A DNA stretch of 64,000 nt from Halomonas sp. Y3. GTDB taxonomy: Bacteria > Pseudomonadota > Gammaproteobacteria > Pseudomonadales > Halomonadaceae. The stretch covers positions 1,178,001 to 1,242,000 of the forward strand of contig NZ_CP099975.1 in NCBI RefSeq assembly GCF_024137965.1, written 5' to 3'. Both the position numbers and the translations under genes were made by a program. How positions within the stretch are numbered: the stretch's first letter is position 1; every line of letters starts with the position of its first letter. Under the pieces are notes generated by a model that worked only from the letters and a program-made list of their open reading frames with translations, had not been told where the DNA came from and made no database searches. Of this stretch, positions 7,711 to 16,052 are shown in pieces.

Positions 7711-8587
7711 CGCCTCCCGAGCCTCCGGCAGTCTCCTGGCGCGCCTGGCCGAAGGGGCCGGACGCTGGCTTATCGGCATGGCGCGCCGTGACGCTGCGCT
7801 ACCGAGCGAGAGCGGCCGCCGGCCGGCCCCTGTCTATCTGGTGGGGGCCGGCAGCGGGGATGTGGAGCTGCTTACCCTGAAGGCCGCTCGCCTGCTGCAG
7901 GAGGCCGATGCGGTGGTTTACGATCGGCTGGTGGGCGAGGAGGTGCTGGCGCTGATTCCCGCCGGCCGGGAGCGTTACGACGTGGGCAAGGCGCGCGGCC
8001 ACCACAGCGTGCCCCAGGCCGAGATCGGTGCGTTGCTGGTGCGCCTGGCCAGACAGGGCAAGTCGGTGGTGCGCCTCAAGGGGGGCGATCCGGGCGTGTT
8101 CGGCCGCATGGGCGAGGAGCTCGCCGCCCTGGCCGAGGCCGGCGTGGCAGCCGAGATCGTGCCCGGCATCACCGCGGCCTCGGCGGCCTGTGCTGCCATG
8201 GGCATTCCGCTCACCGACAGGGCCCATGCCCAGCAGCTGCGCCTGGTGACTGCCCAGCTCTGTCGTGGCGATGACGAACCCGACTGGTCCACCCTGGCGC
8301 GTCGGGACGAGACGCTGATCATCTATATGGGGCTGGCCAGGATCGACGCCATCTGCCGCGGCCTGCGAAGGGCCGGCCTTCCCGATGACTGGCCGGTCAT
8401 GCTGGTGGCCAACGCCAGCCTGCCCGAGCAGGCGTCGCTGGTGGGCACCCTGGCCGACATGCCGGCCAGGCTTGCCGCCGAGCCGCTGCCTTCGCCCTGC
8501 CTGGTCGTGGTGGGCAGCGTGGTCTCGATGGGGGAGGCATCGCCTGCCCGGCGCAACGGCTGCGGTAATCTCGCACCGCTATCCTGA
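7667..8587 (+). CDS. cobA: Uroporphyrinogen-III C-methyltransferase (SUMT)
   Basis: 306 residues; adds two methyl groups from S-adenosylmethionine to uroporphyrinogen III to give precorrin-2, the first step towards siroheme needed by NirB. Family motifs are VYLVGAGSGDVELLTLKA (about residue 52), the KGGDPGVFGR loop, and PGITAASAACA. The chosen ATG at 7667 has AGGAGGAGAAGG in front of it, inside the end of nasA, giving a 44-base overlap. The catalytic domain starts only at about residue 51, so there is an N-terminal extension of some 50 residues compared with stand-alone CobA proteins; it does not resemble the precorrin-2 dehydrogenase part of CysG. Position downstream of nasA links siroheme supply to nitrite reduction. 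Confidence 0.93.
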   Translation: MSALPRNPTLSMSPDASRASGSLLARLAEGAGRWLIGMARRDAALPSESGRRPAPVYLVGAGSGDVELLTLKAARLLQEADAVVYDRLVGEEVLALIPAGRERYDVGKARGHHSVPQAEIGALLVRLARQGKSVVRLKGGDPGVFGRMGEELAALAEAGVAAEIVPGITAASAACAAMGIPLTDRAHAQQLRLVTAQLCRGDDEPDWSTLARRDETLIIYMGLARIDAICRGLRRAGLPDDWPVMLVANASLPEQASLVGTLADMPARLAAEPLPSPCLVVVGSVVSMGEASPARRNGCGNLAPLS

Positions 8588-8607
8588 CACGGGCCCAGGG
8601 CCTTGGG

Positions 8608-9873
8608 TCATGACCCGGGGCCCGGCGCCTTGAGCAGCTCGGCCAGGTCGAGAATGGCCCGCGCCAGGTCGGCCATGCTGCGGCTCTGATCCATGGCCGT
8701 CTTGCGCATATAGCGGTAGGCCTGTTCCTCGGTAAGGCGCTGGCTCGCCATGATCACGCCCTTGGCGCGCTCGATCAGCTTGCGCTCGCGCAGCGCCTTG
8801 CGGGTGCTCTCGAGCTCATGGCCAAGGCTCTGCAGGCGGTCTGCCTGCGTGCGCACCAGGTCGAGCAGCGAGCGGTTGAGGGGAGAGGCGAGGGCGGCGG
8901 TAGTGGCCTGGCCGTCAAGCACGTCGGGCGCGGCGAGGGGCGCGGCATCGAGCCTGGCGGTGTCGGAGGGGGCGGGAGGCGAGGGGGGAGGCTGCCGGAG
9001 AGTGCTCAGGCGCTCGGCACACAGGGCCATCAGCTCCTCCCCGAGCCGCTTCTCGACCTGGTACATGGCGTCGATGCGCCGGGTGGTCAGCTCGTACCAG
9101 ACTTCGCCCAGACGTGCGGCGTCGCGGCTCTGGCCTGCCGCTGCCTCGGGGTGCATGGCCAGCCGGCGAAGCTGCGGCAGTGGTCCTTCGTCGTCGTTGG
9201 CCAGGAGGCTTGCCCAGTGCTCGCAGGCGTCGGGAGAGGCAAATTCCAGAAAGGTCGTGAAGCAGCCGGCCTGGGCGTCGGCCAGGCGGGTCAGCAGCGC
9301 GCGATGGGCGTCATCGAAGTGGCCCGCGGTAAAGCCCTGGGCGCCGCAGGCGCGCTCCTGACCCGCGAGCTCCTTGCCCTTGAGCAGATGGCAGAGCGCC
9401 ACCATGGCCACCGTGATGCGGGTATCGCCGTGGGCGTCGACGGTGTCGAATACCAGGCCCAGCAGGGCGCCGATCAGCCGGTTGTAGGCGGCGGTGGAGG
9501 CATCGGGGTCCAGCGCTCGGGCCGCCACGGCGCGCCGCAGCTTCGTGAGCTCCTCCAGCGCGCCCCCGACGTCCGCGGCGCGGTAGAGCAGAGAGGCCGC
9601 CGGGCTTGTGGCCCCCTCCGCCTCGGCGAGCAGGGACAGATGACTCCCCATGCTCGCCTCGGCGGCCTGGCTATCGGCAATGCGTGCCGCGCGGTCCGCC
9701 GTGAAGCGACGGCCGTCCGAGGCGAGGTAGATGGCGCTGGTGCCGCGCTCGCGCTGCAGGGTGTGGATCAGGCGGCCGGCAGCGACGATCAGCTCGGCGG
9801 TGGCGGCGAGCCGCTCCAGGGCGCCGCGCTCGCAGCGCCTTGCGGCCAGCAGAAGTGGATGTGACGGCGTCAT
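8608..9873 (-). CDS. nasR: Nitrate/nitrite-sensing ANTAR transcription antiterminator NasR
   Basis: 421 residues from the ATG at 9873 (MTPSHPLLLAARRCERG), which has GAGGAGG in front; a longer in-frame start at 9996 runs into narK and is not used. The N-terminal NIT sensor domain is recognisable from LIHTLQRERGTSAIYLASDG (about residues 35-55) and binds nitrate or nitrite. The C-terminal ANTAR domain (about residues 355-415) contains RKLIERAKGVIMASQRLTEEQAY, which binds paired hexaloop hairpins in RNA. In Klebsiella NasR stops termination in the nasF leader when nitrate is present. Both leaders of the divergent operons in this locus contain candidate targets. It follows narK on the same strand and faces cobA; an inverted repeat CGGGCCC/GGGCCCG (8590-8624) spans the convergent ends. 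Confidence 0.93.
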   Translation of the reverse strand: MTPSHPLLLAARRCERGALERLAATAELIVAAGRLIHTLQRERGTSAIYLASDGRRFTADRAARIADSQAAEASMGSHLSLLAEAEGATSPAASLLYRAADVGGALEELTKLRRAVAARALDPDASTAAYNRLIGALLGLVFDTVDAHGDTRITVAMVALCHLLKGKELAGQERACGAQGFTAGHFDDAHRALLTRLADAQAGCFTTFLEFASPDACEHWASLLANDDEGPLPQLRRLAMHPEAAAGQSRDAARLGEVWYELTTRRIDAMYQVEKRLGEELMALCAERLSTLRQPPPSPPAPSDTARLDAAPLAAPDVLDGQATTAALASPLNRSLLDLVRTQADRLQSLGHELESTRKALRERKLIERAKGVIMASQRLTEEQAYRYMRKTAMDQSRSMADLARAILDLAELLKAPGPGS

Positions 9874-9897
9874 GGCAGCCTCCTCCCGATATGCTGA

Positions 9898-9919
9898 CCG
9901 CCGCCCGTCGGGGCGGCGG
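9898..9919 (-). other. GC hairpin between narK and nasR
   Basis: CCGCCGCCC (9898-9906) and GGGCGGCGG (9911-9919) form a perfect 9-bp stem with a four-base GTCG loop. It lies in the short narK-nasR spacer. No T-tract follows on either strand, so it is more likely an mRNA-processing or stability element, or a partial terminator that lowers nasR expression, than a full terminator. Confidence 0.5.
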
Positions 9920-9970
9920 CAATGAGTATAGGACCCTGGTGCTGTGGTGATGCGCAGCCGTCGACCCGCA

Positions 9971-11323
9971 TCAGCGCAGCGACAGAGCGCCGGCACCGGT
10001 CTCCTCGCCCACGGCGTCCCGGTAGGCCCTGGCTTCCTCGGCCTCGGTCGCGTCTGAGAAGCGCACCAGCAGGGCGCAGGAGGCCAGCACCAGCACGGTC
10101 AGCCCCAGGTAGAAGAGTCCCTGCTGGTAGGTGATCGACTCGCTGCGAAACAGAAAGGCGGCGGCTACCGCGCCGACGTTGCCGCCGGCGCCGACGATAC
10201 CCGCCACGGCGCCCAGCGCCTTCTTGTTGATGAAGGGCACCACGCCGTAGGTGGCGCCCTCCGCCATCTGCACGAAGAGGCTGAAGACCAGCATGATGCC
10301 GATGGCATAGGAGAGCACATGCATCTGCGAGAAGGCCACCAGGGCGATGCCCTCGCAGATCAGGGCGATGAAGAGCCAGCGTACGCGGCCCTTGAGACCG
10401 CCGTTTCTGGCGAAGAGATCGGAGAAGACGCCGCCCAGGGTGCGGGCGAAGATGTTCATCAGCCCGAACAGGCCGGCGAGCATCCCGGCCGTGGCCAGGG
10501 TCAGGTCGAAATGGTCGAAGAAGTAGATGGCGGCGATGTTGTTGATGGTGAGCTCGACGCCGAAGCAGATGGCATAGACCACGAAAAGGGCCCAGACGCG
10601 GATATCCTTGGCGGCGGCCATGAAGCTCTGGCCCGCGCCGTTCTCGCCGCTGGCGGGCGGCAGCTCGCCCCGGGCCCGCAGCTCATCGAAGTTGCCGTCG
10701 GGGGCATCCTGGGTGAACAGCCAGTAGCCGATGCCGGTGATGAACATCACCACCCCCGGCACCACCATGGCCAGCCGCCAGCCGAGGGTCTCGCTGACCC
10801 CTAGCATCAGGATCCCGGAGAAGATCAGCGGCATCAGGATCTGGGTGGTGCCGCCGCCCAGGTTGCCCCAGCCGGCGCTGGTGGCGTTGGCGGTGCCCAC
10901 CACGTTGGGGGCGAACATCATGGTGGTGTGGTACTGGGTGATCACGAAGGCGGCGCCGATGGCACCGATGGCCAGGCGTGCCAGCAGGAAGGTCTCGAAG
11001 CTGTTGGCGAAACCGATGCCCATCACCGGGATCGAGCCGAGCAGCAGCAGGCCGGTATAGGTCTTGCGCGGCCCGATGCGGTCGCAGAGCACGCCGATGG
11101 CCAGGCGCACGATAACGGTGATCAGCACCGAGGCGATGATGGTGTTGCCGATCTGGGTCTGGGTCAGGCTGAGGTCCTCGCGAACCACCGCCATCAGCGG
11201 GGCGATGCCGAACCAGCCGAAGAAGCAGATATGGAAGGCGAACCAGGAGAAGTGGAACGCACGCATCTGGGGAGTACTGAGATCCAACAAGCGGATCCTG
11301 TTGGCCTTGCCGCGAATATCCAT
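9971..11323 (-). CDS. narK: NarK/NasA-family nitrate transporter (MFS, NNP family)
   Basis: 450 residues with about twelve hydrophobic segments, an inner-membrane nitrate/nitrite porter. The two nitrate-signature glycine-rich helices are visible: SAGWGNLGGGTTQ (about residue 150) and GIVGAGGNVGAV (about residue 375). The conserved arginine-bearing helix region (IVRLAIGVLCDRIGPRKTY) follows the second membrane segment. The N-terminus begins MDIRGKANRIRLLDLS and the ATG at 11323 has a modest GAGG ahead. It is the first gene of a leftward unit with nasR. The assimilatory context argues for nitrate uptake rather than nitrite export. The leader contains a hexaloop hairpin of the same type as in the nas operons. 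Confidence 0.93.
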   Translation of the reverse strand: MDIRGKANRIRLLDLSTPQMRAFHFSWFAFHICFFGWFGIAPLMAVVREDLSLTQTQIGNTIIASVLITVIVRLAIGVLCDRIGPRKTYTGLLLLGSIPVMGIGFANSFETFLLARLAIGAIGAAFVITQYHTTMMFAPNVVGTANATSAGWGNLGGGTTQILMPLIFSGILMLGVSETLGWRLAMVVPGVVMFITGIGYWLFTQDAPDGNFDELRARGELPPASGENGAGQSFMAAAKDIRVWALFVVYAICFGVELTINNIAAIYFFDHFDLTLATAGMLAGLFGLMNIFARTLGGVFSDLFARNGGLKGRVRWLFIALICEGIALVAFSQMHVLSYAIGIMLVFSLFVQMAEGATYGVVPFINKKALGAVAGIVGAGGNVGAVAAAFLFRSESITYQQGLFYLGLTVLVLASCALLVRFSDATEAEEARAYRDAVGEETGAGALSLR

Positions 11324-11367
11324 GGTGGGGGCCTCTCTGACGTCACACTGAAGTGTTCAGGACAAGC

Positions 11368-11383
11368 CCTTCGCCATTGAAGG
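11368..11383 (-). promoter_or_regulatory. ANTAR-like hexaloop hairpin in the narK leader
   Basis: On the reverse strand CCTTC/GAAGG forms a 5-bp stem around AATGGC, a hexaloop with A at position 1 and G at position 4. It lies 45 bases before the narK ATG. No terminator and no convincing second hairpin accompany it, so any NasR action here would have to differ from the nas leaders. Confidence 0.35.
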
Positions 11384-11545
11384 AAAGGTTCGACGCACTC
11401 GTGCTCCCGGAGCCTGGTCCACGCCCACCTTGTTGCCATGAGCCCTGCAAGCAGGCTGCCAGAATGATGAAAGAGCTGACTGGGCAGGGGGTTGGAGAGG
11501 TATGCCGGATTGTACGGAGAAGGGGAGTGAGAAAGATGCCGGCAG

Positions 11546-11567
11546 AAAAAACGGGGCCGGGCCCCGT
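11546..11567 (-). terminator. Intrinsic terminator of the 11611-12348 L,D-transpeptidase gene
   Basis: On the reverse strand ACGGGGC and GCCCCGT pair around a short loop and run into TTTTTT. A second hairpin closer to the gene (8-bp stem ATCCCCGG/CCGGGGAT, 11581-11601) precedes it. The pair separates this gene from the narK promoter region. Confidence 0.85.
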
Positions 11568-11610
11568 CATGGTGCGCGATATCCCCGGCATGCCCGGGGA
11601 TGGTGCCGAA

Positions 11611-12348
11611 TCAGCGCATGGCCAGCTGGCTATCGTCGCGGTCGCAGGCGAGGAAGGCGGAGCCCTCCAGCCACTCCTGGTCCGGGTAGTAGACGAACAG
11701 GTACTGCTCCTCCTTGATGCTGTCGATCAGCGGGTAGGTGACGTCGCGGCTGACCGCGGGGCAGCCGTGGCTGCGGCCCAGTCTGCCGGTCTGCTCGATG
11801 AAGGATTCACTCACGTAGTCGGCGCCGTGGATGACGATGGCGCGCTGGTAGGCCAGGTCGTTGATGCCGTTCTCGAGCCCCTCCAGGCGCAGCGAGTAGC
11901 CGTTGCGGCCGTAGTAGGTGTTCATGGTGCGAAAGAGCCCGAGACTCGACTGATAGCTCTCCGGGATATTCGAGAAGGTGGTGGCCATGGCGTCGCCGGA
12001 GCCGCGACCGTGGGAGACCAGCTCCTCGAAGAGCAGCTCGTTACGGGGCAGGTCGAAGACCCAGAGTCGCGGCTCGCTGGAGGGTCGGGAGTAGTCGATC
12101 ACCGCCAGGCGCTCGGCATCGGGGTCGGCGCAGGCCAGGGCGTTGGCGGCCAGCGAAAGCACCTGGGGGTCGGCGCCCGGAGCCAGGCGGGTCAGCCGCT
12201 GATCCAGCGTCTGCCCCTTGAGGACCTCGGGGTGCAGGGCCTGGGCGAGGAAGGTGTCGGCCTGGGCCTGGGTACTGGCCAGCAGGGCGGCGCCGGCAAG
12301 CAGGGAGAGCGTCAATCTTGGCATGGGAAACGGAACCCTCATCGACAT
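11611..12348 (-). CDS. Secreted murein L,D-transpeptidase catalytic-domain protein
   Basis: 245 residues with an N-terminal signal peptide (PRLTLSLLAGAALLASTQAQA). The catalytic motif of the YkuD-like fold is present as IHGADYVSES followed by GRSHGCPAVS, the Cys being the nucleophile. This subfamily is the short 'murein L,D-transpeptidase catalytic domain' group rather than the large YcbB type. It should act on peptidoglycan peptides in the periplasm. There are three possible ATG starts (12348, 12342, 12324), none with a strong Shine-Dalgarno, and the exact start is uncertain. The gene is divergent from a second, larger L,D-transpeptidase at 12456, so the two may share a promoter region. Confidence 0.85.
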   Translation of the reverse strand: MSMRVPFPMPRLTLSLLAGAALLASTQAQADTFLAQALHPEVLKGQTLDQRLTRLAPGADPQVLSLAANALACADPDAERLAVIDYSRPSSEPRLWVFDLPRNELLFEELVSHGRGSGDAMATTFSNIPESYQSSLGLFRTMNTYYGRNGYSLRLEGLENGINDLAYQRAIVIHGADYVSESFIEQTGRLGRSHGCPAVSRDVTYPLIDSIKEEQYLFVYYPDQEWLEGSAFLACDRDDSQLAMR

Positions 12349-12455
12349 GGGAAGTGTTTGAGGGGCGCGCTTCCCTGTGGCCCCGCCTCGGCAGCTATTA
12401 TGAAGAGTGAAGCAGGGAAAGCCAATTCAGCTTTAAACGATAAAAGGAGTCGAAT

Positions 12456-14072
12456 ATGCGGCGATTTGTCGCCATCCTCGCGTTCCTAGCGGTGATGCTC
12501 TCGCCGCTTGCCTTCGCCGAGCAGCGCGAGACGGTCCGGCAGGCCCCCCTGGAGGCCGAGATCGCCCGGCAGCTGGCCGATGCGCCGGAGGTGCTGCGCC
12601 GCTTCTATGCGACCCGGGCCTATCGCCCCGCCTGGGCCGAGCGCCAGCGGGTGGCGGCCTTTGCCGAGGCGCTGCAGACCCTGGAGGGGGATGGTCTCGA
12701 CCCTCGCGACTATCGCGCCGACGCGCTCGCGGCCGAGCAGCGCCGGCTCAAGGAGGGCGGCGCCGAGGCCGAGGCGTTGGCCCGCTTCGACCTGCAGGCC
12801 TCCGAGGCGCTGCTGACGGCGCTGCGCCACTTGCAGCGCGGGCGACTCGACCCCCGGCAGGTCGATCCGCGCTGGGAGATTCCCCTGGAGGCACCGCCTC
12901 TGGACCTCGCCGCCATCTCCCGTGCCGTGGACGGTGAGCGTTTCGACCAGGCCTTCGGCGAGGCGCGGCCACCCTATGCGCCCTACGAGCGGCTGCGCAG
13001 CGGGCTGGCCCGCTATCGCAATATCGAGCGGCTGGGCGGCTGGCCTGGGCTGCCCGACACGCCTCGGGTGCTGCGGGCAGGAGACGTGGACGACGCCGTA
13101 GCGCAGCTGCGCCGGCGGCTGGCCATGGAGGGGGAGCTCGAGGTGATGGCGGCCGACACCGACGCCTTCCCCGGGGCCGAGCTGCAGAGCCCGGACCCGC
13201 GGCGTTTCGATACCGCGCTGGAAGCGGCGGTGAAGCGCTTCCAGCGCCGCCACCTGCTGGAGGTAGACGGCGTGGTGGGCCCCCAGACCCGAGCGGCACT
13301 GAACGTGCCGGTGGCGGCGCGCATCGACCAGATCCGGGTCAACCTGGAGCGCGCCCGCTGGCTGCTGCACGGCCTGCCCGAGGCCTTCGTGCTGGTGGAT
13401 ATCGCCGGCTATCGGCTCAGCTACTTCCGCCCCAACGGCGAGATCTGGCAATCGCGCATCGTGGTGGGGCAGCCCTATCGGCGTACGCCATCGCTGCGCT
13501 CCGAGATCACCCATATGACCGTCAACCCGACCTGGACGGTGCCGCCTACCATCCTGCGCGAGGATGTACTGCCCAGGGTGAGGCGGGATCCAAGCTACCT
13601 GCAGAGCCAGAACATGCGCGTGCTGACCCCCTCGGGGCAGCGCCTCGACCCCTGGCAGGTGGACTGGTACAACCCCGGCAACGTGATGATCCGCCAGGAT
13701 CCGGGGCCCCAGAATGCCCTGGGGCAGGTGGTGATCCGCTTCCCCAACGACCACCTGGTCTATCTGCACGATACGCCTGCCCAGGGGCTCTTTGCCCGGG
13801 AGCAGCGCGCCTTCAGCTCCGGCTGCATCCGCGTGGAGGGGGTGCTGGCGTTCGCCCAGCTGCTGTTCGACGATACCGGCAGCGGCCAGGACGTGCGCGC
13901 CCTGATCGCCAGCGGCCAGACCCGCAACGTCTCCCTGGGCCGGCCCATGCCGGTGATCCTGCACTACTGGACGGTGCACCCGGACGAGAATGGCCAGCTG
14001 GTGTTTCGCCCGGACATCTACGAGCGCGATGATGCCCTGCTGCGGGCGCTCGACCGCCCGCTGGCGCTATAG
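12456..14072 (+). CDS. L,D-transpeptidase of the YcbB/LdtD type
   Basis: 538 residues with a signal peptide (MRRFVAILAFLAVMLSPLAFA). The order is an N-terminal scaffold domain (about 30-210), a peptidoglycan-binding domain (VKRFQRRHLLEVDGVVGPQTRAAL, about 250-285) and a C-terminal YkuD domain with the active site HDTPAQGLF ... SSGCIRVEG (about 440-470), the Cys being catalytic. YcbB/LdtD makes 3-3 cross-links in the periplasmic wall and can support growth when ordinary D,D-transpeptidases are blocked. AAAAGGAG stands seven bases before the ATG. The usual downstream neighbour ycbK is not present; the next gene is convergent. Confidence 0.92.
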   Translation: MRRFVAILAFLAVMLSPLAFAEQRETVRQAPLEAEIARQLADAPEVLRRFYATRAYRPAWAERQRVAAFAEALQTLEGDGLDPRDYRADALAAEQRRLKEGGAEAEALARFDLQASEALLTALRHLQRGRLDPRQVDPRWEIPLEAPPLDLAAISRAVDGERFDQAFGEARPPYAPYERLRSGLARYRNIERLGGWPGLPDTPRVLRAGDVDDAVAQLRRRLAMEGELEVMAADTDAFPGAELQSPDPRRFDTALEAAVKRFQRRHLLEVDGVVGPQTRAALNVPVAARIDQIRVNLERARWLLHGLPEAFVLVDIAGYRLSYFRPNGEIWQSRIVVGQPYRRTPSLRSEITHMTVNPTWTVPPTILREDVLPRVRRDPSYLQSQNMRVLTPSGQRLDPWQVDWYNPGNVMIRQDPGPQNALGQVVIRFPNDHLVYLHDTPAQGLFAREQRAFSSGCIRVEGVLAFAQLLFDDTGSGQDVRALIASGQTRNVSLGRPMPVILHYWTVHPDENGQLVFRPDIYERDDALLRALDRPLAL

Positions 14073-14088
14073 CGGCGAGTAGTAGGCG

Positions 14089-15957
14089 TCACTCGTAGCC
14101 CTTCGCCTGCAGCCGGAAGAGCCGGGCGTAGCGCCCGTTGGCGGCCATCAGGCTCGCGTGGTCGCCCTGCTCGAGGATCTCGCCGCCGTCGATGACCAGT
14201 ATCTGGTCGGCGGCGCGCACCGTGGAGAAGCGGTGGGAGATCAGGATGGTCATCTTGTCGCGGCTGTGCTCGCGGAAGTCGGCAAACACCGCCGCCTCAG
14301 CGGCGGCGTCCATGGCCGCGGTGGGCTCATCCAGTACCAGGATGTCGGCGCTCTCCCGCATATAGGCCCGCGACAGGGCGATCTTCTGCCACTGGCCGCC
14401 GGAGAGCTCCTGGCCCCCCTTGAACCAGCGCCCCAGCTGGGTGTGGTAGCCCCCGGGCATGTCGGCGATGAAGTCGTCGGCCAGCCCTCGGCGCGCCGCC
14501 TCCTGCCAGCGCGCCTCATCCTCGAAGGCCGCCACGTCGCCGGCGCCCAGGTTCTCGCCGACCTTGAGCTGGTAGCGTACGAAGTCCTGGAAGATCACCC
14601 CGATGCGCCGGCGCAGGGCGCCGACGTCCCACTCGGCAAGGTCGCTGCCGTCGAGCAGGATGCGCCCCTCGCCGGGCTCGTAGAGGCGGGTAAGCAGCTT
14701 GATCAGGGTGGTCTTGCCCGAGCCGTTGGCGCCCACCAGGGCGAGGCTCTGCCCCGGCCTCAGATGAAGGCCGATGCCCGAAAGCGCGGGCCTGTCGGCG
14801 CCGGGGTAGGTGAAGCCGACGTTCTCGAAGCGAATGCCGTCGCCGGGGCGCGCGCCCTCGGTGAGGGTGCCGGCCTGGGGCGCCACCGGCTGCTCCAGGT
14901 ACTCATAAAGGTTGGAGAGGTAGAGGTTGTCCTCGTACATGCCGCTTACCGAGGTGAGGCTCGCCGAGAGCGCCGCCTGGCCCTGCTTGAAGACCATCAG
15001 GTACATGGTCATCTCGCCCAGGGTGAGCTGTCCGCCCACCGTCTCCACCACCACCCAGGCGTAGGCGCCGTAGAAGGCCAGGGTGCCCAGCAGGCCGAGG
15101 CCGAAGCCCCAGCTCTCGCGGCGAATGGTCAGGCGGCGGTCCTCGCCGTAGAGGGTGTCGAAGATCTTCCGGTAGCGGTCTAGCAGCAGCGGCTCCAGGC
15201 CGAACAGCTTGACCTCCTTGATGCTGTCCTCCCGGGCCAGCACCGTCTCCAGGTACATCTGCATGCGGGTCTGGGGGGAGCGCCAGCGGAACAGCCGAAA
15301 GGCGTCGCCTGAGAACTTGGCCTCGGAGAGGAACACCGGCAGGGCGCCGATCACCAGGATCAGCAGCGCCCAGGGGGAGAACTGCACCAGCAGCACCCCG
15401 AAGCTCACCAGGGAGATGCCGTTCTGGGCGAGGCCGAAGGTCTTGTTGACCAGCCCCAGCGGGCGGATCGAGGCCTCGCGGCGGGCCCGGGTCAGCTTGT
15501 CATAGAACTCCGAGTCTTCGAACTGGGTCAGGCTCAGGGTGCCGGCCTTCTCGAGGATCATGACGTTGACCTTCTGGCCGAGCAGGGCGCGCAGCAGCGA
15601 CTGCTGGGCCGAGAGGCCACGCTGGGCCATGGCGATGGCGGCGATCACTCCGGCCTCGGCTAGCACGTAGCGCAGCACCGGCCAGGCGCTCTCGAGGGTG
15701 AGGGCCTCGCCGGTCTCGCGGTGATAGGCCATGGCGTCCACCACGGAATCGACGATCAGCTGGCCGATCCAGGCCGCCACCGCAGGCAGCACGCCGGCGA
15801 TCAGGGTGCAGACCGCCAGGCCGATGGTCAGCGGCCGCGAGGTCTGCCACACCAGTGTCAGGGCGCGGCGGCTGTAGCGGAAGACGCCGAAGAAGGCGGC
15901 CAGGCGGCTACTGGGGGGAGGGGCGGGCTGGGCGCGGCGCATATGGGGCGAGGACAC
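14089..15957 (-). CDS. ABC transporter, fused permease and ATPase (exporter type)
   Basis: 622 residues. The N-terminal half has six hydrophobic segments (for example LTIGLAVCTLIAGVLPAVAAWIG); the C-terminal half is a nucleotide-binding domain with Walker A GANGSGKTTL (about residue 405), signature LSGGQWQKIALSRAY, Walker B ILVLDEPTAAMD and the H-loop SHRFSTVRAAD. Such half-transporters work as dimers in the inner membrane, usually exporting lipids, peptides or drugs; the substrate cannot be read from the sequence. It is a single-gene unit, separated from the upstream M23 peptidase gene by a 13-bp hairpin. Confidence 0.9.
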   Translation of the reverse strand: MSSPHMRRAQPAPPPSSRLAAFFGVFRYSRRALTLVWQTSRPLTIGLAVCTLIAGVLPAVAAWIGQLIVDSVVDAMAYHRETGEALTLESAWPVLRYVLAEAGVIAAIAMAQRGLSAQQSLLRALLGQKVNVMILEKAGTLSLTQFEDSEFYDKLTRARREASIRPLGLVNKTFGLAQNGISLVSFGVLLVQFSPWALLILVIGALPVFLSEAKFSGDAFRLFRWRSPQTRMQMYLETVLAREDSIKEVKLFGLEPLLLDRYRKIFDTLYGEDRRLTIRRESWGFGLGLLGTLAFYGAYAWVVVETVGGQLTLGEMTMYLMVFKQGQAALSASLTSVSGMYEDNLYLSNLYEYLEQPVAPQAGTLTEGARPGDGIRFENVGFTYPGADRPALSGIGLHLRPGQSLALVGANGSGKTTLIKLLTRLYEPGEGRILLDGSDLAEWDVGALRRRIGVIFQDFVRYQLKVGENLGAGDVAAFEDEARWQEAARRGLADDFIADMPGGYHTQLGRWFKGGQELSGGQWQKIALSRAYMRESADILVLDEPTAAMDAAAEAAVFADFREHSRDKMTILISHRFSTVRAADQILVIDGGEILEQGDHASLMAANGRYARLFRLQAKGYE

Positions 15958-16000
15958 CGGGGCTCTCCGTGTCGGACTCTGGGTTCAGGCGGAACAGAAC

Positions 16001-16031
16001 CGCAGCGCCCCGCTCGGGGCGGGGCGCTGCG
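16001..16031 (-). terminator. Strong hairpin terminator downstream of the M23 peptidase gene
   Basis: CGCAGCGCCCCGC (16001-16013) pairs perfectly with GCGGGGCGCTGCG (16019-16031) over 13 bp with a five-base loop. On the reverse strand it lies 22 bases after the peptidase stop and is followed by GTTCTGTT, only moderately T-rich. Confidence 0.7.
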
Positions 16032-16052
16032 CGGGTGGCGGGGGCGGCGGGA

